The notes below the pieces were generated by a model that saw nothing but the letters and a program-made list of their open reading frames with translations, was not told where the DNA came from and ran no database searches. Below, piece after piece: positions 1 to 8,265 of a stretch of DNA of 64,000 bases (position 1 is its first letter; each line of letters begins with the position of its first letter). The stretch comes from Rhizobium sp. Root1334 (lineage in GTDB: Bacteria; Pseudomonadota; Alphaproteobacteria; Rhizobiales; Rhizobiaceae), in the NCBI RefSeq assembly GCF_001426665.1, contig NZ_LMEY01000001.1, forward strand, positions 131,338 to 195,337, given 5' to 3'. The translations under genes were made by a program, and so were the position numbers.

Positions 1-360
1 CCTCCGGTTCGCAAATGAACCGGGCGTGCCGGGTGGTCACACCGTTCTTGGACGGTCCAGGGCCAAACCCCGCCGGATTGAAAGGCTTGGCGGATAAGCG
101 GCCGGGCTGGGGCATTGGAGGCTTTCCGGTCAGAGCGGAAAGCGCAGAAGAACCTGAGAAACGCGGCAAAAGACATAGAACGGGGCGCTGAGAGGTGTCA
201 CCTATTACTACTTTACGAGGCAGCTTTCAGCGCCCCGGCCAAGTTGCTCTTTGACACCCACGGCGACATTTTCGCGCGGGGATGGATCACGATGCGCGTC
301 TGACGGCGTTAAGAAGAGAAAACACGCCACCTTCTGTCATGCATATTTTTTCAAAAGCCC
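1..360. other. Left-edge stretch with no assignable gene
   Basis: No recognised gene. On the plus strand one frame is open from base 2 and stops at a TAA at 92-94, ending in a basic tail (KPRRIERLGG), so it could be the 3' end of a gene that begins outside the window. A 62-codon frame at 115-303 has no convincing ribosome binding site or family resemblance. No tRNA, terminator or repeat could be identified. The right part (310-360) is simply downstream of the LysR gene that ends at 361. Confidence 0.3.
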
Positions 361-1260
361 TCAGATGGGCACGAGGCTCCCTGACGCCTCTTCCTTCAGC
401 CAGCCGATGAAGTTTTGCACCGTGCTGCGAGTGGCAGTGTGCGGATGCGTGACGGCGTAATAGGCAAAATCGGTTGGCCAAGGTGTGTCCAACACAAGGG
501 CAAGACGGCCAAGGGCAATCTCCTCGGTAACATAAAGGTCGCGGACCAGGGCCATTCCCTGACCAGCGATAGCGGCACGGACGAGCAGGAAATCGTCGTC
601 GAATGAGGGGCCACGCCCGGCACGCTGATCGTCGGGTACACCGAGGGCCTGAAACCACATCGGCCAGTCCGCCCGTGCGCCATCCTGAAGAAGCGGATAG
701 GCAAGGCAATCTGCGGGAGTGTTGATCGACGGTCCGTCCCTCAACAACGCAGGCGCTGCGACCGGCAGGAGGACCGGCGCCATCAACAGTTCCGAAACGA
801 GGCCCGGATAGCGGCCAAGACCATGCCGTATCGCAACGTCGACGCGATCCCTTTGCAGATCGGCGAGTTCCGCCGTCGCCTCGACACGGACCTCGATATC
901 CGGATGCCGGGCAGCAAACCGCCCTAGGCGAGGCACCAGCCAGGATGCGGCAAAAGATGGCTCCGTGCTGACGGTCAGTGCCGGTGGGACGTTTGCTGTT
1001 TCCAGAATTTCAAGACTTCGAGCGATCTGGTCGAAAGCCAGAACAAGCGCCGGGTGAACTCTCTCGCCAGCTTGCGTCAAACGGACACCATAGCGGGTGC
1101 GGGTGAACAGGATCACGCCGAGCCGCTCCTCCAGCTGCCGGATCTGCTGGCTAATGGCCCCGGCTGTGACACCCATCGCATCCGCGGCTTTCTTCAAGCT
1201 GCCATGGCGCCCGGTTTCAGCAAACGCCCGCAGCGCAAGAAGAGGGAGAACAGGATTCAA
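361..1260 (-). CDS. LysR-family transcriptional regulator (GcvA-like)
   Basis: A 299-residue LysR regulator of normal length. Residues about 5-65 form the winged helix-turn-helix (KKAADAMGVTAGAISQQIRQ, then LEERLGVILFTRT). Residues about 90-290 are the periplasmic-binding-like effector domain (LTVSTEPSFAASWLVPRL). The order of motifs is that of the GcvA/AmpR branch. The start is a TTG at 1260 preceded by AGGTAGG seven bases upstream; there is no ATG nearby in the first 25 codons. It is divergent from the glutathione S-transferase/monooxygenase pair, the classic arrangement for a LysR protein controlling its neighbours, so those two genes are its probable targets. The inducer is unknown. Confidence 0.9.
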   Translation of the reverse strand: MNPVLPLLALRAFAETGRHGSLKKAADAMGVTAGAISQQIRQLEERLGVILFTRTRYGVRLTQAGERVHPALVLAFDQIARSLEILETANVPPALTVSTEPSFAASWLVPRLGRFAARHPDIEVRVEATAELADLQRDRVDVAIRHGLGRYPGLVSELLMAPVLLPVAAPALLRDGPSINTPADCLAYPLLQDGARADWPMWFQALGVPDDQRAGRGPSFDDDFLLVRAAIAGQGMALVRDLYVTEEIALGRLALVLDTPWPTDFAYYAVTHPHTATRSTVQNFIGWLKEEASGSLVPI

Positions 1261-1287
1261 AGATTAGCCTACCTAAACTCTAAGAGA

Positions 1288-1323
1288 AGATTGAATCGTT
1301 TTTTATCGGTACCTATTCAATCT
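1288..1323. promoter_or_regulatory. Candidate LysR operator (9-bp inverted repeat)
   Basis: AGATTGAAT at 1288-1296 is matched by ATTCAATCT at 1315-1323, a perfect 9-bp inverted repeat with an 18-base AT-rich spacer. It lies 28-63 bases upstream of the TTG start of the LysR gene, in the divergent region shared with the glutathione S-transferase gene. This is where an autoregulating LysR protein would bind, but the assignment is inference from position and symmetry. Confidence 0.5.
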
Positions 1324-1485
1324 ATTAACAGACAGGTGGCCGTCACACAAATTTAGAAAAGCGTATATCAAAAAGAGACACAGAACAGATGCCTAACCTA
1401 GTCCATGGACGAATTTCCACGACCACAGTCATGAATGGGTCAGCGGATCACACCGGATTTTTATCTCCCCAGCAGGACAACCTGA

Positions 1486-2109
1486 ATGATTGACCTTTAT
1501 ACCGACGCCTCCCCGAACGGGTTCAAGGCAACAATTGCACTCGAAGAGCTCGCCTTGCCCTATCGCCTGCATCATATCGCCATCGACAAGGGCGAACACC
1601 GGCAACCGGCCTTCCTGGCCCTCAATCCACACGGCCGGATTCCCGTGATCACCGATCACGAGACTGGCGTCACCCTGTTCGAATCTGCCGCCATCCTGCT
1701 CTATCTCGCAGAAAAAAGCGGGCAGCTTCTTCCGCAGGCACCCCTTGCGCGATGGGAAGCGATCAAGTGGCTTCAGTTCCACTCATCGAGCCTCGGACCC
1801 CTTTTGGGCCAGCGGGTGCACTTCGAAATGTTTGCTGGCACAAAAATACCCGATGCAATCGAGCGCTACCGCCGCCTGACCGAAGATGCGTTCGCCGTGC
1901 TCGACGGCCAGCTGTCGGCGAATGAATGGCTGGCGGGTGACACTTATTCCGTCGCGGATATCGCCAATTTCGGCTGGACCCACATCGCCACGATCTGCGG
2001 GTTTGGCCTCGCTCATCACCAGCACCTTACCCGATGGCACGATCAGGTTGCGCTTCGCCCCGCCGTCCAGCGCGGCATTTCCCTTCCGGCTCCGGCAACG
2101 GGCCCTTGA
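1486..2109 (+). CDS. Glutathione S-transferase family protein
   Basis: A 207-residue cytosolic glutathione S-transferase. The N-terminal thioredoxin-fold domain (about 1-80) shows ASPNGFKATIALEEL, the LNPHGRIPVI strand with the cis-proline, and the E-S pair of TLFESAAILLYLAE that holds the glutathione gamma-glutamyl group. The helical C-terminal domain carries the VADIANFGW segment. The start follows AGGACAACCTGA. It is the first gene of a two-gene unit with the monooxygenase 27 bases downstream, divergent from a LysR gene, suggesting an inducible route for an electrophilic or xenobiotic compound. The nearest named relatives by eye are the YfcG/Nu-type proteins; the substrate cannot be told. 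Confidence 0.88.
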   Translation: MIDLYTDASPNGFKATIALEELALPYRLHHIAIDKGEHRQPAFLALNPHGRIPVITDHETGVTLFESAAILLYLAEKSGQLLPQAPLARWEAIKWLQFHSSSLGPLLGQRVHFEMFAGTKIPDAIERYRRLTEDAFAVLDGQLSANEWLAGDTYSVADIANFGWTHIATICGFGLAHHQHLTRWHDQVALRPAVQRGISLPAPATGP

Positions 2110-2136
2110 GCACGCGTTTCACAGGATACCATCACG

Positions 2137-3186
2137 ATGAACATCATCAACAACACTGTATCGACGGACAGCCTGCCTGGAGGCGCTTCCTTTGACGCCT
2201 TCGCGGCGCATCCGGGCTATCGCCGCATGTTCGCACCCGGCCACCTGACCATCGGTATCTTCCTGCCGCTGCGTTTCTGGCAGGGTGACATGCGGGTGCT
2301 GGAAGGCCAGGCCGAGCACGTTGCCGATATTGATCGGCGCGGTTTTGCGGCCGTGTGGGTCCGCGACGTCCCGCTCTACGATCCGAACTTCGGTGACGCG
2401 GGACAGGTCTTCGACCCGTTCACCTATCTCGCCTATCTGGCGGCGAAGACCGAACGCATTGCGCTGGCAACCGGAAGCGCGATCTTTAGTTTGCGCCATC
2501 CCATCGACCTTGCGAAAATGTCGACAACGATCGACCATCTGTCGGGTGGGCGGCTGGTGATGGGCATTGCGTCTGGCGACCGGCCTGTCGAGTTCCCGGC
2601 TTATGGCATTGATTTCGACACGCGAAGCGCACGTTTCGCCGAAACCGTCGCCTGGTTTCGCCAGCTTGTCGCCGCAGGCCAACCTTCCATCCGCGGAACT
2701 CTGGGCACGATCCAGGAGGCGACCCTCATGCCCAAGGCCGTAACAGGGCGTATCCCGCTCATTGTGACAGGATCAAGCCGGCAGTCGCCGGAATGGGTGG
2801 CTGAGCACGCGGATGGCTGGCTGACATATCCGCAGGCTACCCATACCGCGGATGGCCCCAAACGGCTTGCCGCCAACATCCGTGCATGGCGCAATCTTAT
2901 CCCTGATGGCGGGTTCAGGCCGCATATGACCAACGAATGGCTCGATCTGGTCGATGATACCGACTTCCCACCCACCCCGCTGCAGGGCGGTTTCGTGCTC
3001 CGAACCGGCAGAAAAGGCCTGATCGCGCTGCTTCATGCGTGGCGGGAGGCCGGTGTCAATCATGCGGCCCTTGGCATCCAGTTTTCTCAACGCCCTGTTA
3101 AGGAGATTATCCAGGAACTGGCCGAGGAGGTCCTGCCGCACTTTCCCTCGTTTGAAGGTCATGAGCGGGTGGGAGCAAAATGGTGA
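2137..3186 (+). CDS. Luciferase-like (LLM class) flavin-dependent oxidoreductase
   Basis: A 349-residue bacterial luciferase-fold enzyme, expected to use FMNH2 or F420-like reduced flavin to oxygenate a small organic substrate. The TIM-barrel hallmarks are present: GFAAVWVRDVPLYDPNF, ERIALATGSAIFSLRHP, and DHLSGGRLVMGIASGD. It resembles the BA3436-type subfamily. It follows the glutathione S-transferase by 27 bases and is probably co-transcribed with it under the divergent LysR regulator. Such GST/LLM pairs fit detoxification or sulfur scavenging, but no substrate can be deduced. Confidence 0.85.
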   Translation: MNIINNTVSTDSLPGGASFDAFAAHPGYRRMFAPGHLTIGIFLPLRFWQGDMRVLEGQAEHVADIDRRGFAAVWVRDVPLYDPNFGDAGQVFDPFTYLAYLAAKTERIALATGSAIFSLRHPIDLAKMSTTIDHLSGGRLVMGIASGDRPVEFPAYGIDFDTRSARFAETVAWFRQLVAAGQPSIRGTLGTIQEATLMPKAVTGRIPLIVTGSSRQSPEWVAEHADGWLTYPQATHTADGPKRLAANIRAWRNLIPDGGFRPHMTNEWLDLVDDTDFPPTPLQGGFVLRTGRKGLIALLHAWREAGVNHAALGIQFSQRPVKEIIQELAEEVLPHFPSFEGHERVGAKW

Positions 3187-3347
3187 GGGATATCGGCGCG
3201 AAGGATGAGGTGCTGCCAGCCGACGTCATGAAAGGCGGATGGGGCCGGCAGGCCTGTCCTGACAGCTCTTGATTCGGACAGCCGCGATGGCATCGGCGAT
3301 AGACCTACTGTAGGATAATGCCCAGAGCACGCCGAGAAAGCCCGGAT

Positions 3348-5564
3348 ATGGAGCGCCATCTCGCAGCAATCCTGATCGCCGATGTCGTTGGTTACAGTCG
3401 TTTGAGCCAGATCGACGAGGAAGGCACGCGCGTTCGTTTCCAGACCGACATGAAACAGATCTTCGAGCCGGCGATTGCTGAGCACAATGGCCGGCTGGTC
3501 AAGACCATGGGAGACGGCGTGCTGGTGGAATTCCATAGCGTCGTTGATGCCTTGCGCTGTGCGATAGGCGTGCAGCAGCAGAAAGCAAAGCAGAATGCCG
3601 CCACGCCACCCCATCTCCGGCTTGAGTTCCGCATCGGTGTCAATCTCGGCGACATCATCGTCGAGGGGGAGGACATCCATGGCGACAGCGTCAACATTGC
3701 GGACCGGATACAGGCGCTGGCCGAACCGGGCGGCATCGCCATTTCCGGAACGGCCTATGACCAGGTGAAGACGAAGCTTGCGGTCGGCTATGCCTCGCTC
3801 GGCGAACAGAAGGTCAAAAGCATCAGTGAGCCTATCCGGGTATACCGGATTTTGCTGAACCCGGCAGTGGCGGGCATAACGATTGGCGCCCCCAGAAAAC
3901 GGCGTTCCTGGCGGGTTCCGGCCGCAATGGTGGCGATACTTGCCCTTCTGTTGGCGGGTGCTGCCTTCTGGTGGCAACCGTGGACACTTCTCCAGACGCC
4001 TGCGGCCGTGAACCGTCTGGCTTACCCGCTGCCGGACAAGCCCTCGGTCGCCGTATTGCCCTTTATCAATGTCAGCGGCGACAAGGAACATGATCACCTT
4101 GCTGAAGGGCTGACAGACGATCTCATCACCGAACTGTCGAAGGTGTCCGGCCTATTCGTCATCGCACGCCATTCCGTTTTCGCGATCGGCGATGCATCCG
4201 GAAAGATTCAGGACGTGGCTGCGGAACTCGGCGTCCACTACGTTCTGGAAGGCACATTGCAGCGGGCGGGAGCAAGATTGCGGATCAACGTCAAGCTGAT
4301 CGATGCGCTCACCGGACTGTCGCTCTGGGCCGAACGCTACGATCGCCAGTATGCCGACCTCTTTGCCGTGCAAGACGATGTCATCGGCAAGATCATCTCG
4401 GCCCTGGCCGTCAAGCTCAGCGAGGGCGAGCGGGACCAGTTGGCGCGAATCCCCACCGACAATCTGGAGGCCTACGATTATTATCTGAGAGCGGAACAGG
4501 AGGGCATAACCTATAGCGACGTCGAGACCTATCGCAGGACCCTGTCGTTTTACCAGAAAGCAATCGATCTCGATCCAAACTTTGCCAATGCTCACGCCGG
4601 CATCGCCCGCGTCGCCGTCGATGTCTGGCGCAACGACTACACCTATCTCTGGTCGGCGGCCGTGGCCCGCAAGATCGCCTACGACGCGGCGGGGCAAGCC
4701 TTGAAGCTGGATGCCAAAAACGCCAGGGCGCTGGCTGTACTTGCCTTGCTTCAACTGGTCGACGGGCGGGAGACCGAGGCGATTGCGTCCGCCAACCAGG
4801 CGGTGGAAGCCCAGCCAAGCGATGCGGAAGCCTTTGGAAATCTGGCACTCATTCTCGCCCACACCGGTAGCCATGAACAGGCCATCGCTGAAATGGAGAA
4901 GGCTCTGCGGCTTGACCCCTCCCCGCCGCCAAGTTTTCAGCTCCTGGCCGGCATCGTCTTTTACACGGCGCGCGACAACGAGCGGGCCATCCCCTTCATG
5001 GAAGCGGCGCGGATAGCGCTGCCCAACGCCGAACCGGTGCATGAATATCTGGCGGCGGCATACATGACGCAGGGCGACCGGACGCGCGGTGCTGAAGAAA
5101 AGGCAAGGTTGCTTGAACTGTTTCCCGACAGCAATCTGACCTATTACGGCTATCTCTATGACTACTGGCACGAGGACGACCTGCAGTATCACCTGACCGG
5201 CCTGCGGGCAGCCGGCATTCCCGAATGGCCTTTCGGGTTTGAAGGCGCCAAGGCCGATCGGCTCAGCGGGGCAGACCTGCGAAATCTGGTGAACAACAAG
5301 ACATGGACCGGCAAGCACAAGAACGGCACCGATTTCATCCAGTATTTCGACACGGCAGGAAACACCGCCTATCGCAGCGCCAATACCAGCATTACCGGTG
5401 TGACCGAAATTCAGGACGACCGCCTCTGCGAGACGTTTGCCGGCTATTTTCTGGATCGCATGGTCTGCGGATATGTCTACCGCAACAGGGACAAGCAGAA
5501 CCCTGCCGCGCAATATGTCCATGTCACGCCGCAAGCCCTGAAGTTTTTTTCGCTATCCCCCTGA
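3348..5564 (+). CDS. Class III adenylate cyclase with transmembrane segment and TPR domain
   Basis: A 738-residue signalling protein predicted to convert ATP to cyclic AMP. The N-terminal catalytic domain (about 1-175) has the metal aspartates D12 (IADVVGYS) and D56 (KTMGDGVLVEF), the adenine-binding lysine K52, and the transition-state pair N116/R120 in NIADR. A single membrane helix lies near 190-210 (AAMVAILALLLAGAAFWW). After it comes the KPSVAVLPFINVSGD module common in rhizobial cyclases, then TPR-like repeats to about residue 590. The last ~100 residues (WTGKHKNGTDFIQYFDTAGN) form a separate unknown domain. I place the start at the ATG at 3348, because MERHLAAIL is the usual N terminus; an ATG at 3318 would add ten residues. 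Confidence 0.88.
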   Translation: MERHLAAILIADVVGYSRLSQIDEEGTRVRFQTDMKQIFEPAIAEHNGRLVKTMGDGVLVEFHSVVDALRCAIGVQQQKAKQNAATPPHLRLEFRIGVNLGDIIVEGEDIHGDSVNIADRIQALAEPGGIAISGTAYDQVKTKLAVGYASLGEQKVKSISEPIRVYRILLNPAVAGITIGAPRKRRSWRVPAAMVAILALLLAGAAFWWQPWTLLQTPAAVNRLAYPLPDKPSVAVLPFINVSGDKEHDHLAEGLTDDLITELSKVSGLFVIARHSVFAIGDASGKIQDVAAELGVHYVLEGTLQRAGARLRINVKLIDALTGLSLWAERYDRQYADLFAVQDDVIGKIISALAVKLSEGERDQLARIPTDNLEAYDYYLRAEQEGITYSDVETYRRTLSFYQKAIDLDPNFANAHAGIARVAVDVWRNDYTYLWSAAVARKIAYDAAGQALKLDAKNARALAVLALLQLVDGRETEAIASANQAVEAQPSDAEAFGNLALILAHTGSHEQAIAEMEKALRLDPSPPPSFQLLAGIVFYTARDNERAIPFMEAARIALPNAEPVHEYLAAAYMTQGDRTRGAEEKARLLELFPDSNLTYYGYLYDYWHEDDLQYHLTGLRAAGIPEWPFGFEGAKADRLSGADLRNLVNNKTWTGKHKNGTDFIQYFDTAGNTAYRSANTSITGVTEIQDDRLCETFAGYFLDRMVCGYVYRNRDKQNPAAQYVHVTPQALKFFSLSP

Positions 5565-5596
5565 CGGAAGACACAAACCCGGCGGCGGCGGACGGA

Positions 5597-6121
5597 TCAA
5601 TTGACGCTCTTGCGCCAATCCTTGTGCAGCTTTTCCGTGACAAGGGTTTGCTGGACTTCTGCCCAATGCTTTTGTGAATTGCCGACCTTGGCCGGGTTCT
5701 TTTCAAAACCGTCGGCAGCACCCGGATCATAGCTGATATAGAGTTTTCCTTCGATGATCCGCCAGGCTTTCGGATCGATATTGGTGGTCACCGTACCAAG
5801 CGAGACACCGTCGGCACAATATCCGCCATACTGCGGCGCATATCTGGCCGGTTCCTTTATGAAGAGGTCCCGGTTTTCGGCGCTCACAAAATGCCAGGTC
5901 GCGCCCAGCCAGTGATGACTGTATTTCTCTGATCCTTCCACGGCTTCATTCTGCGTGAAATAGGCAACCGGATCGTAACCTCGAATCGCCACGTCGCCGA
6001 AATAGCCCGTGTTGACCAAGGGATCCTCGGCCGCCGCGCCAGAGGCAAACAGCAGCAAACCGGCAAGACCTGCGGCCACTGCTGCACGCGTGACAAAGGT
6101 TTTTCGCTTAGCATCAGACAT
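5597..6121 (-). CDS. Secreted YHS-domain protein
   Basis: A 174-residue exported protein. A signal peptide covers about residues 1-30 (KTFVTRAAVAAGLAGLLLFASGAAA). The body is a YHS-like domain, recognised by RGYDPVAYFTQNEAVEGSEKY, HWLGATWHFVSAENRDLFIKEP and YAPQYGGYCADGVS. YHS domains are thought to bind metal, often copper, but the role here is unproven. The start at 6121 is favoured by GGAG seven bases upstream; longer frames are possible but would lose the signal peptide position. It follows the ankyrin gene by 44 bases on the same strand and runs convergently into the cyclase gene. Confidence 0.82.
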   Translation of the reverse strand: MSDAKRKTFVTRAAVAAGLAGLLLFASGAAAEDPLVNTGYFGDVAIRGYDPVAYFTQNEAVEGSEKYSHHWLGATWHFVSAENRDLFIKEPARYAPQYGGYCADGVSLGTVTTNIDPKAWRIIEGKLYISYDPGAADGFEKNPAKVGNSQKHWAEVQQTLVTEKLHKDWRKSVN

Positions 6122-6165
6122 AACATGCTCCGTTTGGCCGGCCGGCGTGCGGTTTGAAGGAAAAC

Positions 6166-6756
6166 TCACTTTCGTTTCGTACATTCGGTGTAGAGCCACT
6201 CGCCAACGATACCGGCTTGCTGGCAGACAGCGCCTGCCTTCAAAAGCAGGCCTGCGGCCTCCCAATGCTCCCGCCAACCGGCCTGGGTCAAAGGCGTCAC
6301 GCCGTTTCGTTCCTTTGCCTCGATGTCCGCCTTGCTCTCCAACAGAAATGCGACCACATCCGTGCGGCCCTCTTCGGCGGCCGCGTGAAGCGGCGTCATA
6401 TGATAGAAATTCCTGTTATCGTTCACGGCCGCGCCCTTCGCGACAAGTAGCTTCACGACATCAAGATTTCCGCCATAGGCAGCGGCATGCAAGGCAGTCA
6501 GTCCGCCTTTATTGCGCACCTCGATGTCAGCGCCGCGTTCCAGCAGAACGGCAACGACGTCCGCATGTCCGGCAAGCGATGCGAGAACAAGCGGCGGATC
6601 GCCCGCGCCATCGGGTTCCGCCACATCAGCACCCTGATCCAGCAGGTGTTTCGTGCCCGCAACATCTCCATTTTTGGCCGCATCGTGCAAAGGGCCAGCC
6701 AATACAACCGACGCCCAAAACATGGTCCCAACAACGGAAGTGCAAAGAAAATTCAT
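6166..6756 (-). CDS. Secreted ankyrin-repeat protein
   Basis: A 196-residue protein with an N-terminal signal sequence (about 1-20, ending near VVLAGPL) followed by four to five ankyrin repeats. The repeats are seen as GPLHDAAKNGDVAGTKHLLD, PPLVLASLAGHADVVAVLL, TALHAAAYGGNLDVVKLL and TPLHAAAEEGRTDVVAFLL. The C-terminal 25 residues hold two cysteines (AVCQQ and LYTECTKRK), which could be disulfide-bonded in the periplasm. It lies 44 bases upstream of the YHS-domain gene, so the two exported proteins are probably made together. The partner is unknown. Confidence 0.85.
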   Translation of the reverse strand: MNFLCTSVVGTMFWASVVLAGPLHDAAKNGDVAGTKHLLDQGADVAEPDGAGDPPLVLASLAGHADVVAVLLERGADIEVRNKGGLTALHAAAYGGNLDVVKLLVAKGAAVNDNRNFYHMTPLHAAAEEGRTDVVAFLLESKADIEAKERNGVTPLTQAGWREHWEAAGLLLKAGAVCQQAGIVGEWLYTECTKRK

Positions 6757-7109
6757 CTCTCACCCACCCATCCCGCTCTGGTTTGGCAACAGCCGAAGGG
6801 TATTTAAGATATCATGAATGTACCCCTGGAACAAGAATCGCACGGGAAAGTCGCCGTTTTGGGCAGAGGCGATCCGGTTCCCGCCACGATAAAAATTATC
6901 CCCGTAACCCACGGCGATCCTTCGCGCGGCGACGATGCATGTTGTGGGTGCGACAGATACCGGACCACTCCCTCCACTTGTGGGTAGGATTAGGGAGCAG
7001 CAAGGCCACAGGCGCGGAGCACAAGAAGCCCCTCCCGGCCCGTTAAGCCACCCTCCCCACAAGGGGAAAGGAAAGAAGGGCCGCCCGCCCCCTAAATTCC
7101 CCTCACCCC
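6757..7109. other. Intergenic stretch without a gene
   Basis: About 350 bases between the start of the ankyrin gene and the rpsF promoter. I see no gene. It contains the ankyrin promoter region and, near 7046-7065, a CACCCTCCCCACAAGGGGA segment resembling the core of the rhizobial palindromic repeats found elsewhere in this window (for example at 35982-36126), so it may be a decayed copy. Confidence 0.4.
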
Positions 7110-7137
7110 TTGCTTCCTGCCCGAAAATGCGTATAAG
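7110..7137 (+). promoter_or_regulatory. Candidate promoter of the rpsF operon
   Basis: TTGCTT at 7110-7115 and TATAAG at 7132-7137 are separated by 16 bases, close to the rhizobial housekeeping pattern. Transcription would begin near 7144 and leave a leader of about 215 bases before rpsF. Confidence 0.5.
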
Positions 7138-7144
7138 CGCGCTG

Positions 7145-7359
7145 TTCGCAACACCCGGTCTTCTGGCTGGTGGCTGAACGGAGGGCCGGTTTCCCTTAAG
7201 AGACCTGTCAGGACCTAAAGGGGTCCAGCCTCCCGTGTCTCCGCTCTCGACCGTCTCGAAACAACACTTTCTTGCCGGCTGCTCGCAGCCACTTGAACAG
7301 TCGTTGAGGCTTAGCCGCCGATTTCCGGGTGACGATTAACGCAAGAAAGGCAAAGCCTC
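7145..7359 (+). promoter_or_regulatory. Structured 5' leader of rpsF
   Basis: The long untranslated leader contains at least two hairpins: GGACC/GGTCC at 7211-7226 and GGCTG-CTCG-CAGCC at 7277-7290, followed by a CCGGGTGACG segment near the start codon. In many bacteria the S6:S18 complex represses its own operon by binding an mRNA leader. This leader is the place where such a site would lie, but I could not match the known motif with certainty. Confidence 0.35.
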
Positions 7360-7803
7360 ATGGCTCTTTATGAACATGTATTCCTTGCCCGGCAGGATAT
7401 TTCCGCACAGCAGGTCGACGCTCTCGTCGAACAGTACAAGGGTGTACTGGAAGCTAACGGCGGAAAAGTCGGGCGCGTCGAAAACTGGGGCCTCAAGTCC
7501 CTGACGTACCGCATCAACAAGAACCGCAAGGCTCACTACGTTCTGATGGACATCGATGCTCCGGCACCGGCCGTTCACGAGATCGAGCGCCAGATGCGCA
7601 TCAACGAAGACATCCTTCGTTACATGACCATCGCTGTTGAGCAGCATGAAGACGGCCCGTCCGCCATGATGCAGAAGCGCGACCGCGACGACCGTCCGCG
7701 CCGCGATGGCGACGATCGTGGCCCGCGCCGCGAATTCGGCGACCGCCCGCCACGTGGTGATCGTGAAGACCGTCCGCGCCGTCCGCGCGAAGACCGGGCA
7801 TAA
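7360..7803 (+). CDS. rpsF: 30S ribosomal protein S6
   Basis: S6 binds S18 in the central domain of the small subunit. The 147 residues begin with the typical [19 protein letters not shown] strand-helix and contain [20 protein letters not shown] and [18 protein letters not shown]. After about residue 100 there is a charged tail made of Arg/Asp-rich repeats ([15 protein letters not shown]), longer than in enterics and typical of rhizobial S6. It is the first gene of the S6-S18-DUF2232-L9 cluster, 12 bases before rpsR. Confidence 0.98.
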   Translation: MALYEHVFLARQDISAQQVDALVEQYKGVLEANGGKVGRVENWGLKSLTYRINKNRKAHYVLMDIDAPAPAVHEIERQMRINEDILRYMTIAVEQHEDGPSAMMQKRDRDDRPRRDGDDRGPRREFGDRPPRGDREDRPRRPREDRA

Positions 7804-7815
7804 GGAGAGAAGACC

Positions 7816-8064
7816 ATGGCTGATACACTGTCCGCTCCGGCACGCCGCCCGTTCCATCGCCGTCGCAAGACCTGCCCCTTCTCCGGCGCCAACGCTCCGA
7901 AGATCGATTACAAGGACATCCGTCTGCTGCAGCGCTACATTTCCGAGCGCGGCAAGATCGTTCCTTCGCGTATCACGGCAGTTTCCCAGAAGAAGCAGCG
8001 CGAACTGGCCCAGGCCATCAAGCGCGCCCGCTTCCTCGGCCTCCTGCCTTACGTCATGTCCTAA
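7816..8064 (+). CDS. rpsR: 30S ribosomal protein S18
   Basis: An 82-residue S18, normal length. The family signature is present in [37 protein letters not shown] and [19 protein letters not shown]. It follows rpsF by 12 bases with the ribosome site AAGGAGAGAAG before the ATG, and it acts with S6 as a heterodimer in 30S assembly. Confidence 0.98.
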   Translation: MADTLSAPARRPFHRRRKTCPFSGANAPKIDYKDIRLLQRYISERGKIVPSRITAVSQKKQRELAQAIKRARFLGLLPYVMS

Positions 8065-8108
8065 GACTTGACCGTCCGTTGAGGCATTGACTCAACGGAA
8101 GCTGACTC

Positions 8109-8145
8109 AAGGTGAGGCGAACAGCCGATGGCATCGCCTCACCTT
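8109..8145 (+). terminator. Hairpin after rpsR (possible attenuating terminator)
   Basis: AAGGTGAGGCGA at 8109-8120 pairs perfectly with TCGCCTCACCTT at 8134-8145 (12 bp, 13-base loop). A second smaller hairpin, CCGTTGAG/CTCAACGG, lies just before it at 8076-8098. No strong T-run follows, so it may act as an RNA end or processing signal that sets S6/S18 apart from the downstream genes. Confidence 0.5.
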
Positions 8146-8265
8146 CTCCCTTCCGCGTTGGGCGCGGATCGGAAACACCGGCGCACTCAGCGCTAAAACC
8201 CATGTTGGGGCTTTGTTTCTGAATCAAGAAACGCCTCTAACTGCTTGATAGCAGGACAGCGAACC

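Noticed and set aside
115-303. A 62-codon frame near the left edge
   Set aside because: No ribosome site or family resemblance; kept only as a note in the first entry.
4152-5534. A 460-codon minus-strand frame opposite the adenylate cyclase
   Set aside because: Shadow of the TPR region; low-complexity product.
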